Of a stretch of 64,000 nt of DNA, positions 34,790-43,887 are shown one piece after another. Both the position numbers and the translations under genes were made by a program. The notes beneath the pieces were generated by a model. That model ran no database searches. It was given only the letters and a program-made list of their open reading frames with translations, and was not told the origin of the DNA. Each line of letters begins with the position of its first letter. The stretch's first letter is position 1. Origin of the DNA: Emticicia aquatilis (GTDB lineage: Bacteria > Bacteroidota > Bacteroidia > Cytophagales > Spirosomataceae). The stretch is taken from NCBI RefSeq assembly GCF_014644295.1, contig NZ_BMKK01000005.1, forward strand, positions 513,111 through 577,110, given 5' to 3'.

Positions 34790-36847
34790 ATGATTCGACT
34801 TTTAGCTGTTGTAAATGATTTTTTTAAGAATAAATCCATCAAAATTGCTTTGTTGGCGTTTTTTGTTTTTTCAGAAACTATATCTTTCGCCCAAAATCGA
34901 CCACGAACGGATATTAATTTAGATGAATTTATTCAGCGAGTTTTTCCTGTTCAGCAAGAAAACATTAATTACGAAGACCTCTACGAATCGCTTTATCAGC
35001 TTTATCAAAACCCACTTAATCTAAACACAACCACTGCCGAAGATTTAGCTTCGCTTTATGTACTTTCGCAGATTCAAATAAAAAGTATCCTCGACCATCG
35101 AGAGCAAAATGGTGATTTTCTGAGTATTTACGAACTCCAAGCCGTACAGAATCTTGATTTAGAGACAATCAATAAACTGCTGCCTTTTGTTGATATAAAG
35201 TATAAGTTTTCGGTCGGAGATTTAAAAAATCGACTAACTAATGCTACTGACCATTATTTTGTATTGCGAAATAGCCAAGTTTTAGAAAAATCAAGGGGTT
35301 TTGAAGAAGGAAAATACCTTGGTTCGCCACAACATCTCTACGCCCGCTATCGCCTGAGCCACCCGAAAGACTTTCAAGTAGGTTTTATTGTAGAAAAAGA
35401 CGCTGGCGAAAAAAACTACCTCGATTTCTACACATTTCATTTTCAACTTCGTAATAAAGGTAAACTCAAAAACTTAGTTTTGGGCGATTATCAAGCACAA
35501 TTCGGGCAGGGCTTAATCATGTCAGCAGGTTTTTCGTTGGGAAAAAGTAGCGAAGCAATTGCTACCACTCGTCGCAGCAATTTGGGAGTTCGTCCTTACG
35601 GTTCGTTGCTCGAAGGAGGCTATTTTAGAGGAACAGCCGCCACTTATCAATTTGGCAAAATCGACTTAACAGGATTTTATTCATACACCAAACGAGATGC
35701 CAACATCAGCGATGATAGTGGCGAACGAGAAGATTATTTCAGCTCGGTCTTAACAGGAGGCTACCACCGAACCGAAACCGAATTGGCTCGAAAAAATCAA
35801 TTAACTGAGCAAAATATTGGCGTAAATGCTACTTTTTCGTTCAGAAATGGGCAAATTGGAGCAACTTTACTCAACACTCAATTTGACGCTACGCTTCAAC
35901 GGAGTCCGACTTTGTATAATAAATTTGAGTTTTCTGGGAAACAAAACTTGGTTATCGGCACAAACTTTACTTATACTTGGCAAAACTTCAATTTCTTTGG
36001 CGAAGCGGCTCGCTCAAGTAGTGGTGGAATCGGAGCGATTGGTGGTTTTGTAGCAGCCCTTAGTCGACAAGTTGAATGGGCAGTAAATGTCAGAAATTTC
36101 GATAAAAATTTTCATAGTTTTTATGCCAACGGGCTGAGTGAAGGAAGCAGAAATATTAACGAGCGAGGCATATACTGGGGACTGAAATATTCCCCAAAGA
36201 AAAGCTTGACCTTCAGTGCTTTCTATGACCGTTTTCAGTTTCCGTGGCTCAGATATTTGGTCGATGCTCCTTCGGGTGGTTTCGATTATTTACTCCGAAT
36301 GACTTATCAGCCAAATAAAAAAGCCTTGTTTTATGTGCAATATCACGAAGAACACAAAGGTAAAAATCTTCCGAACAATGCGTCTGTGACTGATGTTGTC
36401 GTAAACGTAATGCGACAAAGTATTCTGGCAAATTTTGAATATTCGGTTAATCGAGTTTTCAAGACCCAAACCCGTGTGCAGTTGAATACTTATCAATACG
36501 AAACTCGCTCACAATCAAAAGGTTATGCAATTATGCAAGACCTCGAAGGCTCAATACGAAAACTACAACTCAAAGGCAGAATTGCTTATTATAATACAGA
36601 TGATTATGATTCCAGAATCTATGTCTACGAAAATGATGTGCTTTATGCAGTTTCGTTGCCAGCGTATTCGGGCAAGGGCATTCGTACGTATCTGATTGCT
36701 CGTTATGGCCTCACTCGAAATCTTGATTTGTGGGTACGTTATGCTCGTACACAACTCAGTAATGTAAGCACAATTGGAAGTGGGACGGATTTAATCAATT
36801 CCCCGCACCGCAGCGAAGTGAAAGCACAGATTAGGTATTCGTTTTAG
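34790..36847 (+). CDS. Helix-hairpin-helix and outer-membrane barrel protein
   Basis: The protein has 685 residues from the ATG at 34790. A signal peptide (LLAFFVFSETISFAQ) is followed by a ComEA-like helix-hairpin-helix region at about 70-140 (NLNTTTAEDLASLYVLSQIQIKSILDHREQNGDFLSIYELQAV). The remaining 500 residues are outer-membrane beta-barrel-like, with GFFRGTAATYQFGKID-type strands and a terminal LINSPHRSEVKAQIRYSF. HhH domains bind DNA elsewhere, so this could be a DNA-uptake component, but a structural role for the repeated hairpin is equally possible. Confidence 0.82.
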   Translation: MIRLLAVVNDFFKNKSIKIALLAFFVFSETISFAQNRPRTDINLDEFIQRVFPVQQENINYEDLYESLYQLYQNPLNLNTTTAEDLASLYVLSQIQIKSILDHREQNGDFLSIYELQAVQNLDLETINKLLPFVDIKYKFSVGDLKNRLTNATDHYFVLRNSQVLEKSRGFEEGKYLGSPQHLYARYRLSHPKDFQVGFIVEKDAGEKNYLDFYTFHFQLRNKGKLKNLVLGDYQAQFGQGLIMSAGFSLGKSSEAIATTRRSNLGVRPYGSLLEGGYFRGTAATYQFGKIDLTGFYSYTKRDANISDDSGEREDYFSSVLTGGYHRTETELARKNQLTEQNIGVNATFSFRNGQIGATLLNTQFDATLQRSPTLYNKFEFSGKQNLVIGTNFTYTWQNFNFFGEAARSSSGGIGAIGGFVAALSRQVEWAVNVRNFDKNFHSFYANGLSEGSRNINERGIYWGLKYSPKKSLTFSAFYDRFQFPWLRYLVDAPSGGFDYLLRMTYQPNKKALFYVQYHEEHKGKNLPNNASVTDVVVNVMRQSILANFEYSVNRVFKTQTRVQLNTYQYETRSQSKGYAIMQDLEGSIRKLQLKGRIAYYNTDDYDSRIYVYENDVLYAVSLPAYSGKGIRTYLIARYGLTRNLDLWVRYARTQLSNVSTIGSGTDLINSPHRSEVKAQIRYSF

Positions 36848-36849
36848 TA

Positions 36850-36876
36850 CGATACAATTTATAAAATTGTGCTACT
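36850..36876. repeat. Short hairpin repeat ending in CTAC
   Basis: ACAATTT-N3-AAATTGT followed by GCTAC lies between convergent genes, overlapping the end of the kinase gene. It is a member of the seven-copy family described under the findings. Confidence 0.7.
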
Positions 36877-37714
36877 TCTGATGAAATTCTACTAAACCAC
36901 TAATTGGGGTTTCTAATATCCTTCCAATTTTAATGCCTTGACTATTAGCTACTTTTGTCAATAATTCTTTATAGTAAAAAGCCACCGAACCCACAAAATT
37001 CATGTTGGTTTCGTGGCACATTGGGTATTTCAGAATGTATTTTTGAAAGAATTGCAGGAAGCAATTTTCTACTAAATTGCTGCAAAAATCCTCATTAAGA
37101 TTATCAAACAAAAACCTTGAAAACGAAGCAAAATAACGATTCGGAAAAGGTTTGTGATAAGCATTTTCGAGAACTGTCAGTCTATCCATTGCTCCGTATT
37201 GTGTTTCAAACTTTGTTCCGATTTCGAGAGGCATTTCTTTGTGTAAATAGCTCAACAATAGGCTTTTGCCCAAATGGCCACCACTGCCTTCATCACCTAA
37301 CCAAAAACCCAATGGTGGCACTTGAAAACTCGTTTTTTCACCATCAAAATAAATGGAATTTGAACCCGTACCCAAAATACAAGCAATACCCGCTGTTTTT
37401 CCGCACGCTGCACGTGCTGCACCGACCACATCGCTTTGAGCTTCGATTTGTTTGCAAGTTGGAAAAACTTTCAAAATAGCTTCCTTAATTACCCCCGCTT
37501 TTTCTTCATTGGTTACACCTGTTCCATAATAAAAAACTTGTGTTACTTCCTTCGTGCAGAGCGGCAAAAGATTAACTTTTAATTCGTTGGCAATCGAATC
37601 GGCATCTTGGTAATATGGGTTGAAACCTACGGTTTGAGTTTGGGCAATTACTTCATTTTGGTCTAAAATTCGCCAATCGGTTTTGGTTGAGCCGCTATCT
37701 GCAATCAGAATCAT
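36872..37714 (-). CDS. N-acetylglucosamine kinase-like protein, BadF/BadG family
   Basis: This 280-residue ASKHA-fold sugar kinase has phosphate 1 motif IADSGSTKTDWRI, phosphate 2 motif CILGTGSNSIYFDG and the sugar-binding/adenosine region GFWLGDEGSGGHLGK. It resembles bacterial relatives of GlcNAc kinase used in murein or chitin sugar salvage; glucosamine kinase activity cannot be excluded. It is convergent with the preceding barrel gene, and a hairpin repeat overlaps its 3' end. Confidence 0.87.
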   Translation of the reverse strand: MILIADSGSTKTDWRILDQNEVIAQTQTVGFNPYYQDADSIANELKVNLLPLCTKEVTQVFYYGTGVTNEEKAGVIKEAILKVFPTCKQIEAQSDVVGAARAACGKTAGIACILGTGSNSIYFDGEKTSFQVPPLGFWLGDEGSGGHLGKSLLLSYLHKEMPLEIGTKFETQYGAMDRLTVLENAYHKPFPNRYFASFSRFLFDNLNEDFCSNLVENCFLQFFQKYILKYPMCHETNMNFVGSVAFYYKELLTKVANSQGIKIGRILETPISGLVEFHQK

Positions 37715-37760
37715 GTAGAATATTGTTTTGTTGATGATTTAGGTCGTAAATATCAGAAAT

Positions 37761-37846
37761 GTAGGACAGGTTTGCAACCTGTCAGTGCGTAGAAATAGTT
37801 TTTAGCTCATTCCCTGATTTTGACAAGTTAGAAACTTGTCCTACAT
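37761..37846. repeat. Two inverted copies of the CTAC hairpin family
   Basis: GTAGGACAGGTT-N3-AACCTGTC (37761-37783) and GACAAGTT-N3-AACTTGTCCTACAT (37822-37846) face each other about 40 bp apart, upstream of glnS. Both show the 8-bp stem, 3-nt loop and outward GTAG/CTAC. Confidence 0.8.
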
Positions 37847-37975
37847 GAAAACATAACATTTTTAATTTTTTATTTCATTAATTCAATAAATTCTTGCGTT
37901 AAATGGATACTTCCCAACTTTAAACTTAAAAAATAGTTAAATTCGCAACATAGCAACATCACCACTTACAGAATC

Positions 37976-39643
37976 ATGGCAGAAGCGACTGAAAAACCAT
38001 TAAATTTTATTGAACAAATTATCGAAGATGACCTCGCAGCAGGCAAAAATGATGGTCGAGTTTTGACCCGTTTCCCTCCTGAGCCAAACGGCTACTTGCA
38101 CATTGGTCATGCTAAATCTATCTGTTTGAATTTTGGAGTTGCCCAGCGATACGGTGGAAAAACAAACCTTCGATTTGATGATACAAACCCAGTAACCGAA
38201 GAAACAGAATACGTTGAGTCTATCAAGGCCGATGTAAAATGGCTCGGTTTCGATTGGGCTGAGGAACTATATGCTTCTGATTATTTCGACCAACTTTACG
38301 AATTTGCCATAAAACTTATCAAAAAAGGCTTGGCTTATGTCGATGATAGTACATCGGAAGAAATGGCGGCCATGAAAGGTACACCAACCGTTGCGGGTAT
38401 CAATAGTCCCTACCGTGAACGAACAATCGAAGAAAATCTTGATTTGTTTGTGCGTATGAAAAACGGCGAATTTGCCGAAGGAACAAGAGTTTTGAGAGCC
38501 AAAATCAATATGGCCTCTACAAATATGCTCATGCGTGACCCTATCATTTATCGCATAAAATTTGCCACGCATCACCGTACAGGAGATAAATGGTGTATTT
38601 ATCCGATGTATGATTTTGCACACGGTCAGTCTGATTCGATTGAGCAAATTACGCATTCAATCTGTACTTTAGAGTTTGTTCCTCACCGTGAGCTTTATGA
38701 TTGGTGTATCGAAAGTTTGGAGATTTTCCCTTCAAAGCAATACGAATTTGCTCGTTTGAATCTTTCTTACGCCATTACCAGTAAGCGTAAATTATTACAA
38801 CTCGTCAACGAAAACTTCGTAACAGGTTGGGACGACCCACGTATGCCTACAATTTCGGGAATGCGTCGTCGTGGATACACGCCCGAAGCGATTCGTGAGT
38901 TCTGCGACCGTATCGGTATTGCCAAACGTGATAATTTGATTGATGTAAGTTTATTAGAATTCTGTGTTCGTGAACACCTCAATAAAGTAGCTACTCGTGT
39001 GATGGCCGTACTTGACCCAATCAAAGTAGTGATTACGAACTATCCTGAAGGAAAAGTTGAGGAATTGACTGCCGAAAATAATCCCGAAGACCACGAAAGT
39101 GGTTCGAGAATTATGCCATTTAGCCGTGAAATTTTGATTGAAAAAGAAGATTTCATGGAAAATCCAACGAAAAAATACTTCCGTTTGGGGCCTGGCTTAA
39201 TGGTTCGTCTGAAACACGCCTATATTATTAAGTGTGATGATGTAGTAAAAGATGAAAACGGCGAAATCATTGAACTTCACTGCTCATACATCGAAAATTC
39301 ACGAAGCGGAAACGATACTTCGGGCATTAATGTAAAAGGAACAATTCACTGGGTATCAGAAGCACAAGCCGTTGATGCTGAAGTAAGACTCTACGACCGA
39401 TTATTTAAGGTAGAAGACCCAAGTCGTGAAGATGGCGATTTTAAAGAATATCTCAATCCAGAGTCGTTGCAAGTGATAACGGCAAAAGTTGAGCCTGCAC
39501 TCAAAAATGCAACGCTCGGCACACCGTATCAGTTTTTGCGTAAAGGATATTTCTGCTTAGACCCAGATTCAACCACTGACAAATTGGTTTTCAACAAAAC
39601 AGTTGGTTTGAAAGATACTTGGGCTAAAGAAGCGGGCAAATAA
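37976..39643 (+). CDS. glnS: Glutaminyl-tRNA synthetase
   Basis: This 555-residue class I enzyme charges tRNA-Gln. HIGH motif: [20 protein letters not shown] equivalent: [10 protein letters not shown], close to the GlnRS VMSKRKL form. The domain order is Rossmann catalytic core, then an anticodon-binding barrel (about 340-555, e.g. [18 protein letters not shown] and [13 protein letters not shown]). The [15 protein letters not shown] signature separates it from GluRS. Monocistronic, with a clear terminator. Confidence 0.98.
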   Translation: MAEATEKPLNFIEQIIEDDLAAGKNDGRVLTRFPPEPNGYLHIGHAKSICLNFGVAQRYGGKTNLRFDDTNPVTEETEYVESIKADVKWLGFDWAEELYASDYFDQLYEFAIKLIKKGLAYVDDSTSEEMAAMKGTPTVAGINSPYRERTIEENLDLFVRMKNGEFAEGTRVLRAKINMASTNMLMRDPIIYRIKFATHHRTGDKWCIYPMYDFAHGQSDSIEQITHSICTLEFVPHRELYDWCIESLEIFPSKQYEFARLNLSYAITSKRKLLQLVNENFVTGWDDPRMPTISGMRRRGYTPEAIREFCDRIGIAKRDNLIDVSLLEFCVREHLNKVATRVMAVLDPIKVVITNYPEGKVEELTAENNPEDHESGSRIMPFSREILIEKEDFMENPTKKYFRLGPGLMVRLKHAYIIKCDDVVKDENGEIIELHCSYIENSRSGNDTSGINVKGTIHWVSEAQAVDAEVRLYDRLFKVEDPSREDGDFKEYLNPESLQVITAKVEPALKNATLGTPYQFLRKGYFCLDPDSTTDKLVFNKTVGLKDTWAKEAGK

Positions 39644-39664
39644 TATTTCAGATTAAACTATCCG

Positions 39665-39702
39665 AAACCTGCAAAGTCTAATACTCGTGGCTTTGCAGGT
39701 TT
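39665..39702 (+). terminator. Terminator of glnS
   Basis: AAACCTGCAAAG and CTTTGCAGGTTT form a perfect 12-bp stem with a 14-nt loop, 22 bp after glnS. The tail is only weakly T-rich. Confidence 0.72.
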
Positions 39703-39789
39703 CTTAGTTTATGAAAGATATTTTCGGCCTCAATTATACAATTTCTCTAAAAAAAACGTTATTAGTCACAACAAATAGAAATCCTTACG

Positions 39790-40515
39790 ATGAAAAACAC
39801 AGCAATAAAAATCTTCGCTTTTATATTCATTAGCCTTAGTACGTTTGCCCAAACAGCCGATGAAATTTTCAGCAAACATATAGAAGCAACGGGCGGAAAA
39901 GAGCTTTGGGATGGCATTTCAACTTATTCTATCAAGCAAGCATTTCGAGGCAATTCAGCAGCTGATTATGATATGGAGCTAAAAGGCTCTTTCAGCGAAG
40001 CCGCACTTTATAAAGCAAAAACCATCTTGAAACGTACTTTCATTTATGGTGTAAAAGGAACAGAAGGCTGGAGAAAAGTGCCACTTGGTAGCTCAGACAA
40101 AGCAACTCAATACGAAACCAACAGCTTGAGCGACAAAGAACAAGAAAATATGCGTAGAGAGTTAAAGGAAAATGTTTTACCTTTTATCGATTACCAAACT
40201 AAAGGCTATATTGCAACCGTAGTAGGAAGCGAAACCCTCAACGGAGCGAAAGTTATACAAGTTGAATTAAGCGGAAAAGGCATCAAATATAATCTCTATT
40301 TTGATGAAACAACTGGGCTTTTAGCAAGAAAAAAACTTACTTTAAATACTGGTGAGGTAATTACGGAAGATTACACAAAATATGCTGATACTGCCTACGG
40401 TGTAAAATTCCCGACCGAATCGACGTATTTGAGCAGCATTGATAAAAGAAACTTGAAAGTAACAACTTCGGTTATTTTCAATGATAAAATTGCTCCAGAA
40501 TACCTTATGAAGTAA
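39790..40515 (+). CDS. Secreted LolA-like outer-membrane lipoprotein-sorting protein
   Basis: This 241-residue protein has a signal peptide (LSTFAQTADE, about residue 20). The half-barrel fold is recognised by ADEIFSKHIEATGGKELWDGI, MELKGSFSEAALYKAKTI, GWRKVPL and LYFDETTGLLARKK, typical of LolA/LppX-type lipid carriers in Bacteroidota. Such proteins bind lipid or lipoprotein acyl chains in the periplasm. It lies after glnS and before the second sigma module, with its own terminator. Confidence 0.82.
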   Translation: MKNTAIKIFAFIFISLSTFAQTADEIFSKHIEATGGKELWDGISTYSIKQAFRGNSAADYDMELKGSFSEAALYKAKTILKRTFIYGVKGTEGWRKVPLGSSDKATQYETNSLSDKEQENMRRELKENVLPFIDYQTKGYIATVVGSETLNGAKVIQVELSGKGIKYNLYFDETTGLLARKKLTLNTGEVITEDYTKYADTAYGVKFPTESTYLSSIDKRNLKVTTSVIFNDKIAPEYLMK

Positions 40516-40533
40516 AAAACATCAGTAAGAATT

Positions 40534-40563
40534 AGCCTCTCAGTTTTTTGAGGGGCTTTTTTT
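40534..40563 (+). terminator. Rho-independent terminator
   Basis: AGCCTCTCA pairs with TGAGGGGCT (one G-U) with a short T-rich loop, followed by T8, 18 bp after the LolA-like gene. Confidence 0.88.
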
Positions 40564-40687
40564 TGCTTAAATTGTATAGTTATTAAAATATTTTCAACCA
40601 ACTTCCAACCATTTCAAAATAAACGGGGTCTTATTCACAGCAACCCTTAAAAAACGATTAGGTTGGAGCATAACATATACCCTTTTC

Positions 40688-41239
40688 ATGTATAGCGAAC
40701 AAGAATTAATACAGGCTTGTATTCGCCAAGAACGACCAGCCCAACGGCAACTTTACGAGCGATTTGCGAGTAAGTTGTTCGCTACGGCTATGCGTTACAT
40801 GAAAAATCGAAGCGATGCCGAAGATGTTTTACAAGATTCGTTTATCAAGATTTACCAGAAAATAGATAGTTTCCGATTTGATTGTCCGCTCGAAGCTTGG
40901 CTCAGAAAAATAGTAGTCAATACGGCCTTGAAGCAATTACAGAGTCAGCCAAATTACATGGAACATACTGATAGTCAGTTGATTTCTGACGAAGTTGAAC
41001 AAGATGAATTTACGCTTTCTGGGTTTGAGTTTACACAACTAATGGAAATAGTACAAAGCCTACCCGATGGCTGCCGAACAATTTTCAACTTGTATGCTAT
41101 TGAAGGTTATCAGCACAACGAAATTGCAAATATGCTGGGCGTTACCGAGGGAACATCAAAATCGCAGTATTCGAGGGCCAGAACTTTATTACAAGCAAAA
41201 TTAAAAGCGATGGGAATAGCACCCAAAGCCATGAAATAA
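40688..41239 (+). CDS. RNA polymerase ECF-type sigma factor (module 2)
   Basis: This 183-residue protein has sigma-2 at about 15-90 (AEDVLQDSFIKIYQKIDSFRFDCPLEAWLRKIVVNTAL) and sigma-4 at about 120-175 (LPDGCRTIFNLYAIEGYQHNEIANMLGVTEGTSKSQYSRAR). It is a paralogue of the factor at 63-644, sharing the AWxRxIxVNTAL and GTSKS..SRAR blocks. The envelope-spanning partner gene starts 43 bp downstream. The pair probably sets its own regulon, distinct from that of module 1. Confidence 0.93.
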   Translation: MYSEQELIQACIRQERPAQRQLYERFASKLFATAMRYMKNRSDAEDVLQDSFIKIYQKIDSFRFDCPLEAWLRKIVVNTALKQLQSQPNYMEHTDSQLISDEVEQDEFTLSGFEFTQLMEIVQSLPDGCRTIFNLYAIEGYQHNEIANMLGVTEGTSKSQYSRARTLLQAKLKAMGIAPKAMK

Positions 41240-41282
41240 ATCATTTAAGTAAAAGATACGAAACTGTTTTTCGTAGAAACCA

Positions 41283-42845
41283 ATGGACTCACAGAAGCCA
41301 AATAATTTTGAAGAAGAATGGCAAAAGGCATTTAATGATGCTTCTTTTGCTCCCCCAAGCGATATGTGGGAGCGAATCGAGCAGGATTTAGAACGCAAAA
41401 AACGTCGCCCATTCTTATTTTTCCTTCGTCCGTCAGCCATGCTGGCTGGCGTAGCAGCAACCTTAGTTTTGGCTTTGGGAGGAATTCTATTTTTCAATCA
41501 AAAAGAATCGAAAACACCATTAGCTGTTGTTAGTGGAAGTACTACAAAGGTTTCATCAAAATCTCAAAACACAAATTCCCAAGCAAATACTGCTCAAGCA
41601 AACACCGATAATCTTGCTTCGGCAACACCAAGTTTTACAGAATCAAATCTTTCAACCGAAAATAATGGCACAAAGCAAACACTCGCTTTGGCCAAAAACG
41701 ATATTAATAACCGTGTTACTGACTCTAAAAAATCTACACAAAACAGCCAATTACCAACCTTAGCCGCTGCAAGCTTTGCAAGCGATAACGTAGGTAATAT
41801 GGTGGCTGACACGCCACCAACTAACAATCAAGCATTAGGTAGTTTTAATACAAAAAAAGCTGATAATCAAACAAATACGAGTATTTCATTAGCTCAAAAT
41901 GACAATAAAGCTATTGTAGATTTAGCTCTATTGAAATATCATGAATACAAATACTTAGGAAGCCGTTACACACTGAAGCGAAATAAATTGGTGTTTGAAG
42001 GTGATGCAACCGAAGCTCCAATTGTGGCATCAAACGATTCTAAATTTTGGGTAGGTGTTCAATCAGGCGTTTCGCCTTTTGACCCCAACATGAAACTCGG
42101 CGGACTAAATACCATTGCACTTGCACAAGCCGATGCTTATGCCAAAAACTCAAACATGGCTTCAGTTGGAGCTTCTCCATCAGTTGGAGATAAAGATGGA
42201 AGCGTCATGGTTTCTCAGCCACAAAATGCCATTAGAGCAGGAATCGGCATTAATACAGGCGTGGCGATGGGCTATAAAATCTCAAAGAAATTGAATTTTG
42301 AGAGTGGAATTAGATATTTACGAGGAAATTCTACACTCAATAGCAATACTTATGCTTTCCAACAAAACGGTTATGCAAATACTTTCTTGGCAAATTATTT
42401 ATTGCAAAATTCGGCTAATCAAGATATGCAGTTTGCTAATAGCCAAAGTAATACGGTTGTGGCTGATGCTTCACAATTTGCCAATCGTTATGAATATTTG
42501 ATGATTCCGATGCAAGTCGGCTACGAAATAGGCTTATCCAAAAAAGTGGCATTAAATATCTTAGCTGGAGTTTCGACTGATATTTTCTTACAGAATACCA
42601 TCATCAACGATAATAGTATTTTACAAGAAAAAAGCACTATTAATACTTCGAACAATATCTACAAACCACTGAACTTGAGCGGTTTAGGTGGCGTAAGAGC
42701 AAGTTATCTTATCAGCAAGCACTGGCAGCTAAATCTGGGTAGCTCTTATCAGCATTCGCTATTTTCGGGCATTAATAACTCAACTGCCTTGCAGATGCGT
42801 CTGAAAATGTTTGGGTTAAATTACGGTTTGAATTATCGTTTTTAA
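41283..42845 (+). CDS. Envelope-spanning protein: anti-sigma-like head, one TM helix, linker, outer-membrane barrel (module 2)
   Basis: This 520-residue protein matches the 659-2278 protein in design. Residues 1-45 are charged and cytoplasmic (FAPPSDMWERIEQDLERKKRR, with the W-x-x-I element also seen as SWTKM in module 1). A transmembrane helix lies at about 52-71 (LVLALGGILFF), without a cleavage site. A Ser/Asn/Thr/Gln-rich linker covers about 75-215. The C-terminal 260 residues have outer-membrane barrel character (GIGINTGVAMGYKI, ending LKMFGLNYGLNYRF). By inference it sequesters its sigma factor and senses the outer membrane. Confidence 0.75.
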   Translation: MDSQKPNNFEEEWQKAFNDASFAPPSDMWERIEQDLERKKRRPFLFFLRPSAMLAGVAATLVLALGGILFFNQKESKTPLAVVSGSTTKVSSKSQNTNSQANTAQANTDNLASATPSFTESNLSTENNGTKQTLALAKNDINNRVTDSKKSTQNSQLPTLAAASFASDNVGNMVADTPPTNNQALGSFNTKKADNQTNTSISLAQNDNKAIVDLALLKYHEYKYLGSRYTLKRNKLVFEGDATEAPIVASNDSKFWVGVQSGVSPFDPNMKLGGLNTIALAQADAYAKNSNMASVGASPSVGDKDGSVMVSQPQNAIRAGIGINTGVAMGYKISKKLNFESGIRYLRGNSTLNSNTYAFQQNGYANTFLANYLLQNSANQDMQFANSQSNTVVADASQFANRYEYLMIPMQVGYEIGLSKKVALNILAGVSTDIFLQNTIINDNSILQEKSTINTSNNIYKPLNLSGLGGVRASYLISKHWQLNLGSSYQHSLFSGINNSTALQMRLKMFGLNYGLNYRF

Positions 42846-42846
42846 C

Positions 42847-42925
42847 CCCCTATCCCCCAAAGGAGAGTAAAAACGATTTTATACTTTACTCCCCTTTAGG
42901 GACGGTCCGCCGCAGCGATGGGGGT
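42847..42925. repeat. Composite C/G-rich inverted repeat at convergent ends
   Basis: CCCCCTATC ... AAAGGAGAGTAAA pairs with TTTACTCCCCTTT ... GATGGGGG, interrupted by GACGGTCCGCCGCAGC. It forms the 3' end of the cytochrome c gene (its last eight codons) and ends the module-2 transcript. It shares cores with 27451-27480 and 27884-27933. Confidence 0.75.
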
Positions 42926-43759
42926 TTTACTCATATAGCTTAGATACTTCACAATTTCGGTCGCTTCTTCGGGCTTTATACCCAGTGTTGGCATTTTTAC
43001 GTCGTTTCTATAAGCGGCAGGATTTTGAATAAATGCTTTCAAATCATCGGTTTTCCAATATTCCGTTACGCTTTTCGGATAATTGAGTTCTGGCCCCATT
43101 TTTCCACCAATTTTATTAATAGCATGGCAAGTTTGGCAACGATTTTTGAATATTTCATAACCAGCCAATGCCGACTCATCTTTGGGTTTAAGGGCAGCAT
43201 CGTTTTCATGAAGTGGAGCGAGGTGTATCTTTACTAAGTTATATGGCCATTTATAGCTTACATCTTCTGCCGAAACCCCTTCGTAAACCACATAAAAAGG
43301 CTCCATCTTAGTTTCTTGACCATTTTTTAAGAGAATTTCCCATGCACGACCCTTCGGGGCATCGGCATCACTTACAGCCAAATACGCTTTTGCCGAAAGT
43401 AATTTTTCTAATGGCATTTCGGGCTTGTAGCCATCTTCACATTCAAAAACCACTTTTAAATCAGCCACATTCATTCTTTTTATCAAAGAATATTTCTCAA
43501 AGATATCCTTCAATGACAAAGCATTAAATCGTTTATTTTTATGGTAAACGGGGTCAGGCTTAACCATCACCACTTGGGTGTTTTCAAGTAAGCCTTTTTT
43601 CTTTAAATCTAATAAATCAATGCTTAGAGAATCGCTGGCTGGGGCTTCTTCAATAGCCATCTTAGCTACTTGTAGTGAATCTTTATGGGAGTTTTTTTGT
43701 GAGCTATCACACGAAATGTAGAAAGCTGATAATAAAGCAAATGCAATAACTTTTTTCAT
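42896..43759 (-). CDS. Cytochrome c lipoprotein
   Basis: This 287-residue protein has a lipoprotein signal (FYISCDSSQ, Cys at about 18) and one c-type haem motif CQTCH near residue 210, with the probable axial Met in VKMPTLG. It has an N-terminal region of about 180 residues of unknown fold (EIL..KNGQETKMEPFYVVY) before the cytochrome domain. It is envelope-anchored, and an electron-transfer or haem-sensing role is likely. The last residues TPIAAADRP come from a repeat element, so the natural C-terminus has been replaced. Confidence 0.88.
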   Translation of the reverse strand: MKKVIAFALLSAFYISCDSSQKNSHKDSLQVAKMAIEEAPASDSLSIDLLDLKKKGLLENTQVVMVKPDPVYHKNKRFNALSLKDIFEKYSLIKRMNVADLKVVFECEDGYKPEMPLEKLLSAKAYLAVSDADAPKGRAWEILLKNGQETKMEPFYVVYEGVSAEDVSYKWPYNLVKIHLAPLHENDAALKPKDESALAGYEIFKNRCQTCHAINKIGGKMGPELNYPKSVTEYWKTDDLKAFIQNPAAYRNDVKMPTLGIKPEEATEIVKYLSYMSKTPIAAADRP

Positions 43760-43887
43760 AAATTTCTATTTTTAATCGGTCATGGATTAGATGTTAAAAT
43801 TAGCTAAAATCTTTGTTTAAATAGTGTATTTTTCTTCGACACCTAAAAAAATACTATATTTATGCTCAATTAAACAAAACTTGACCT

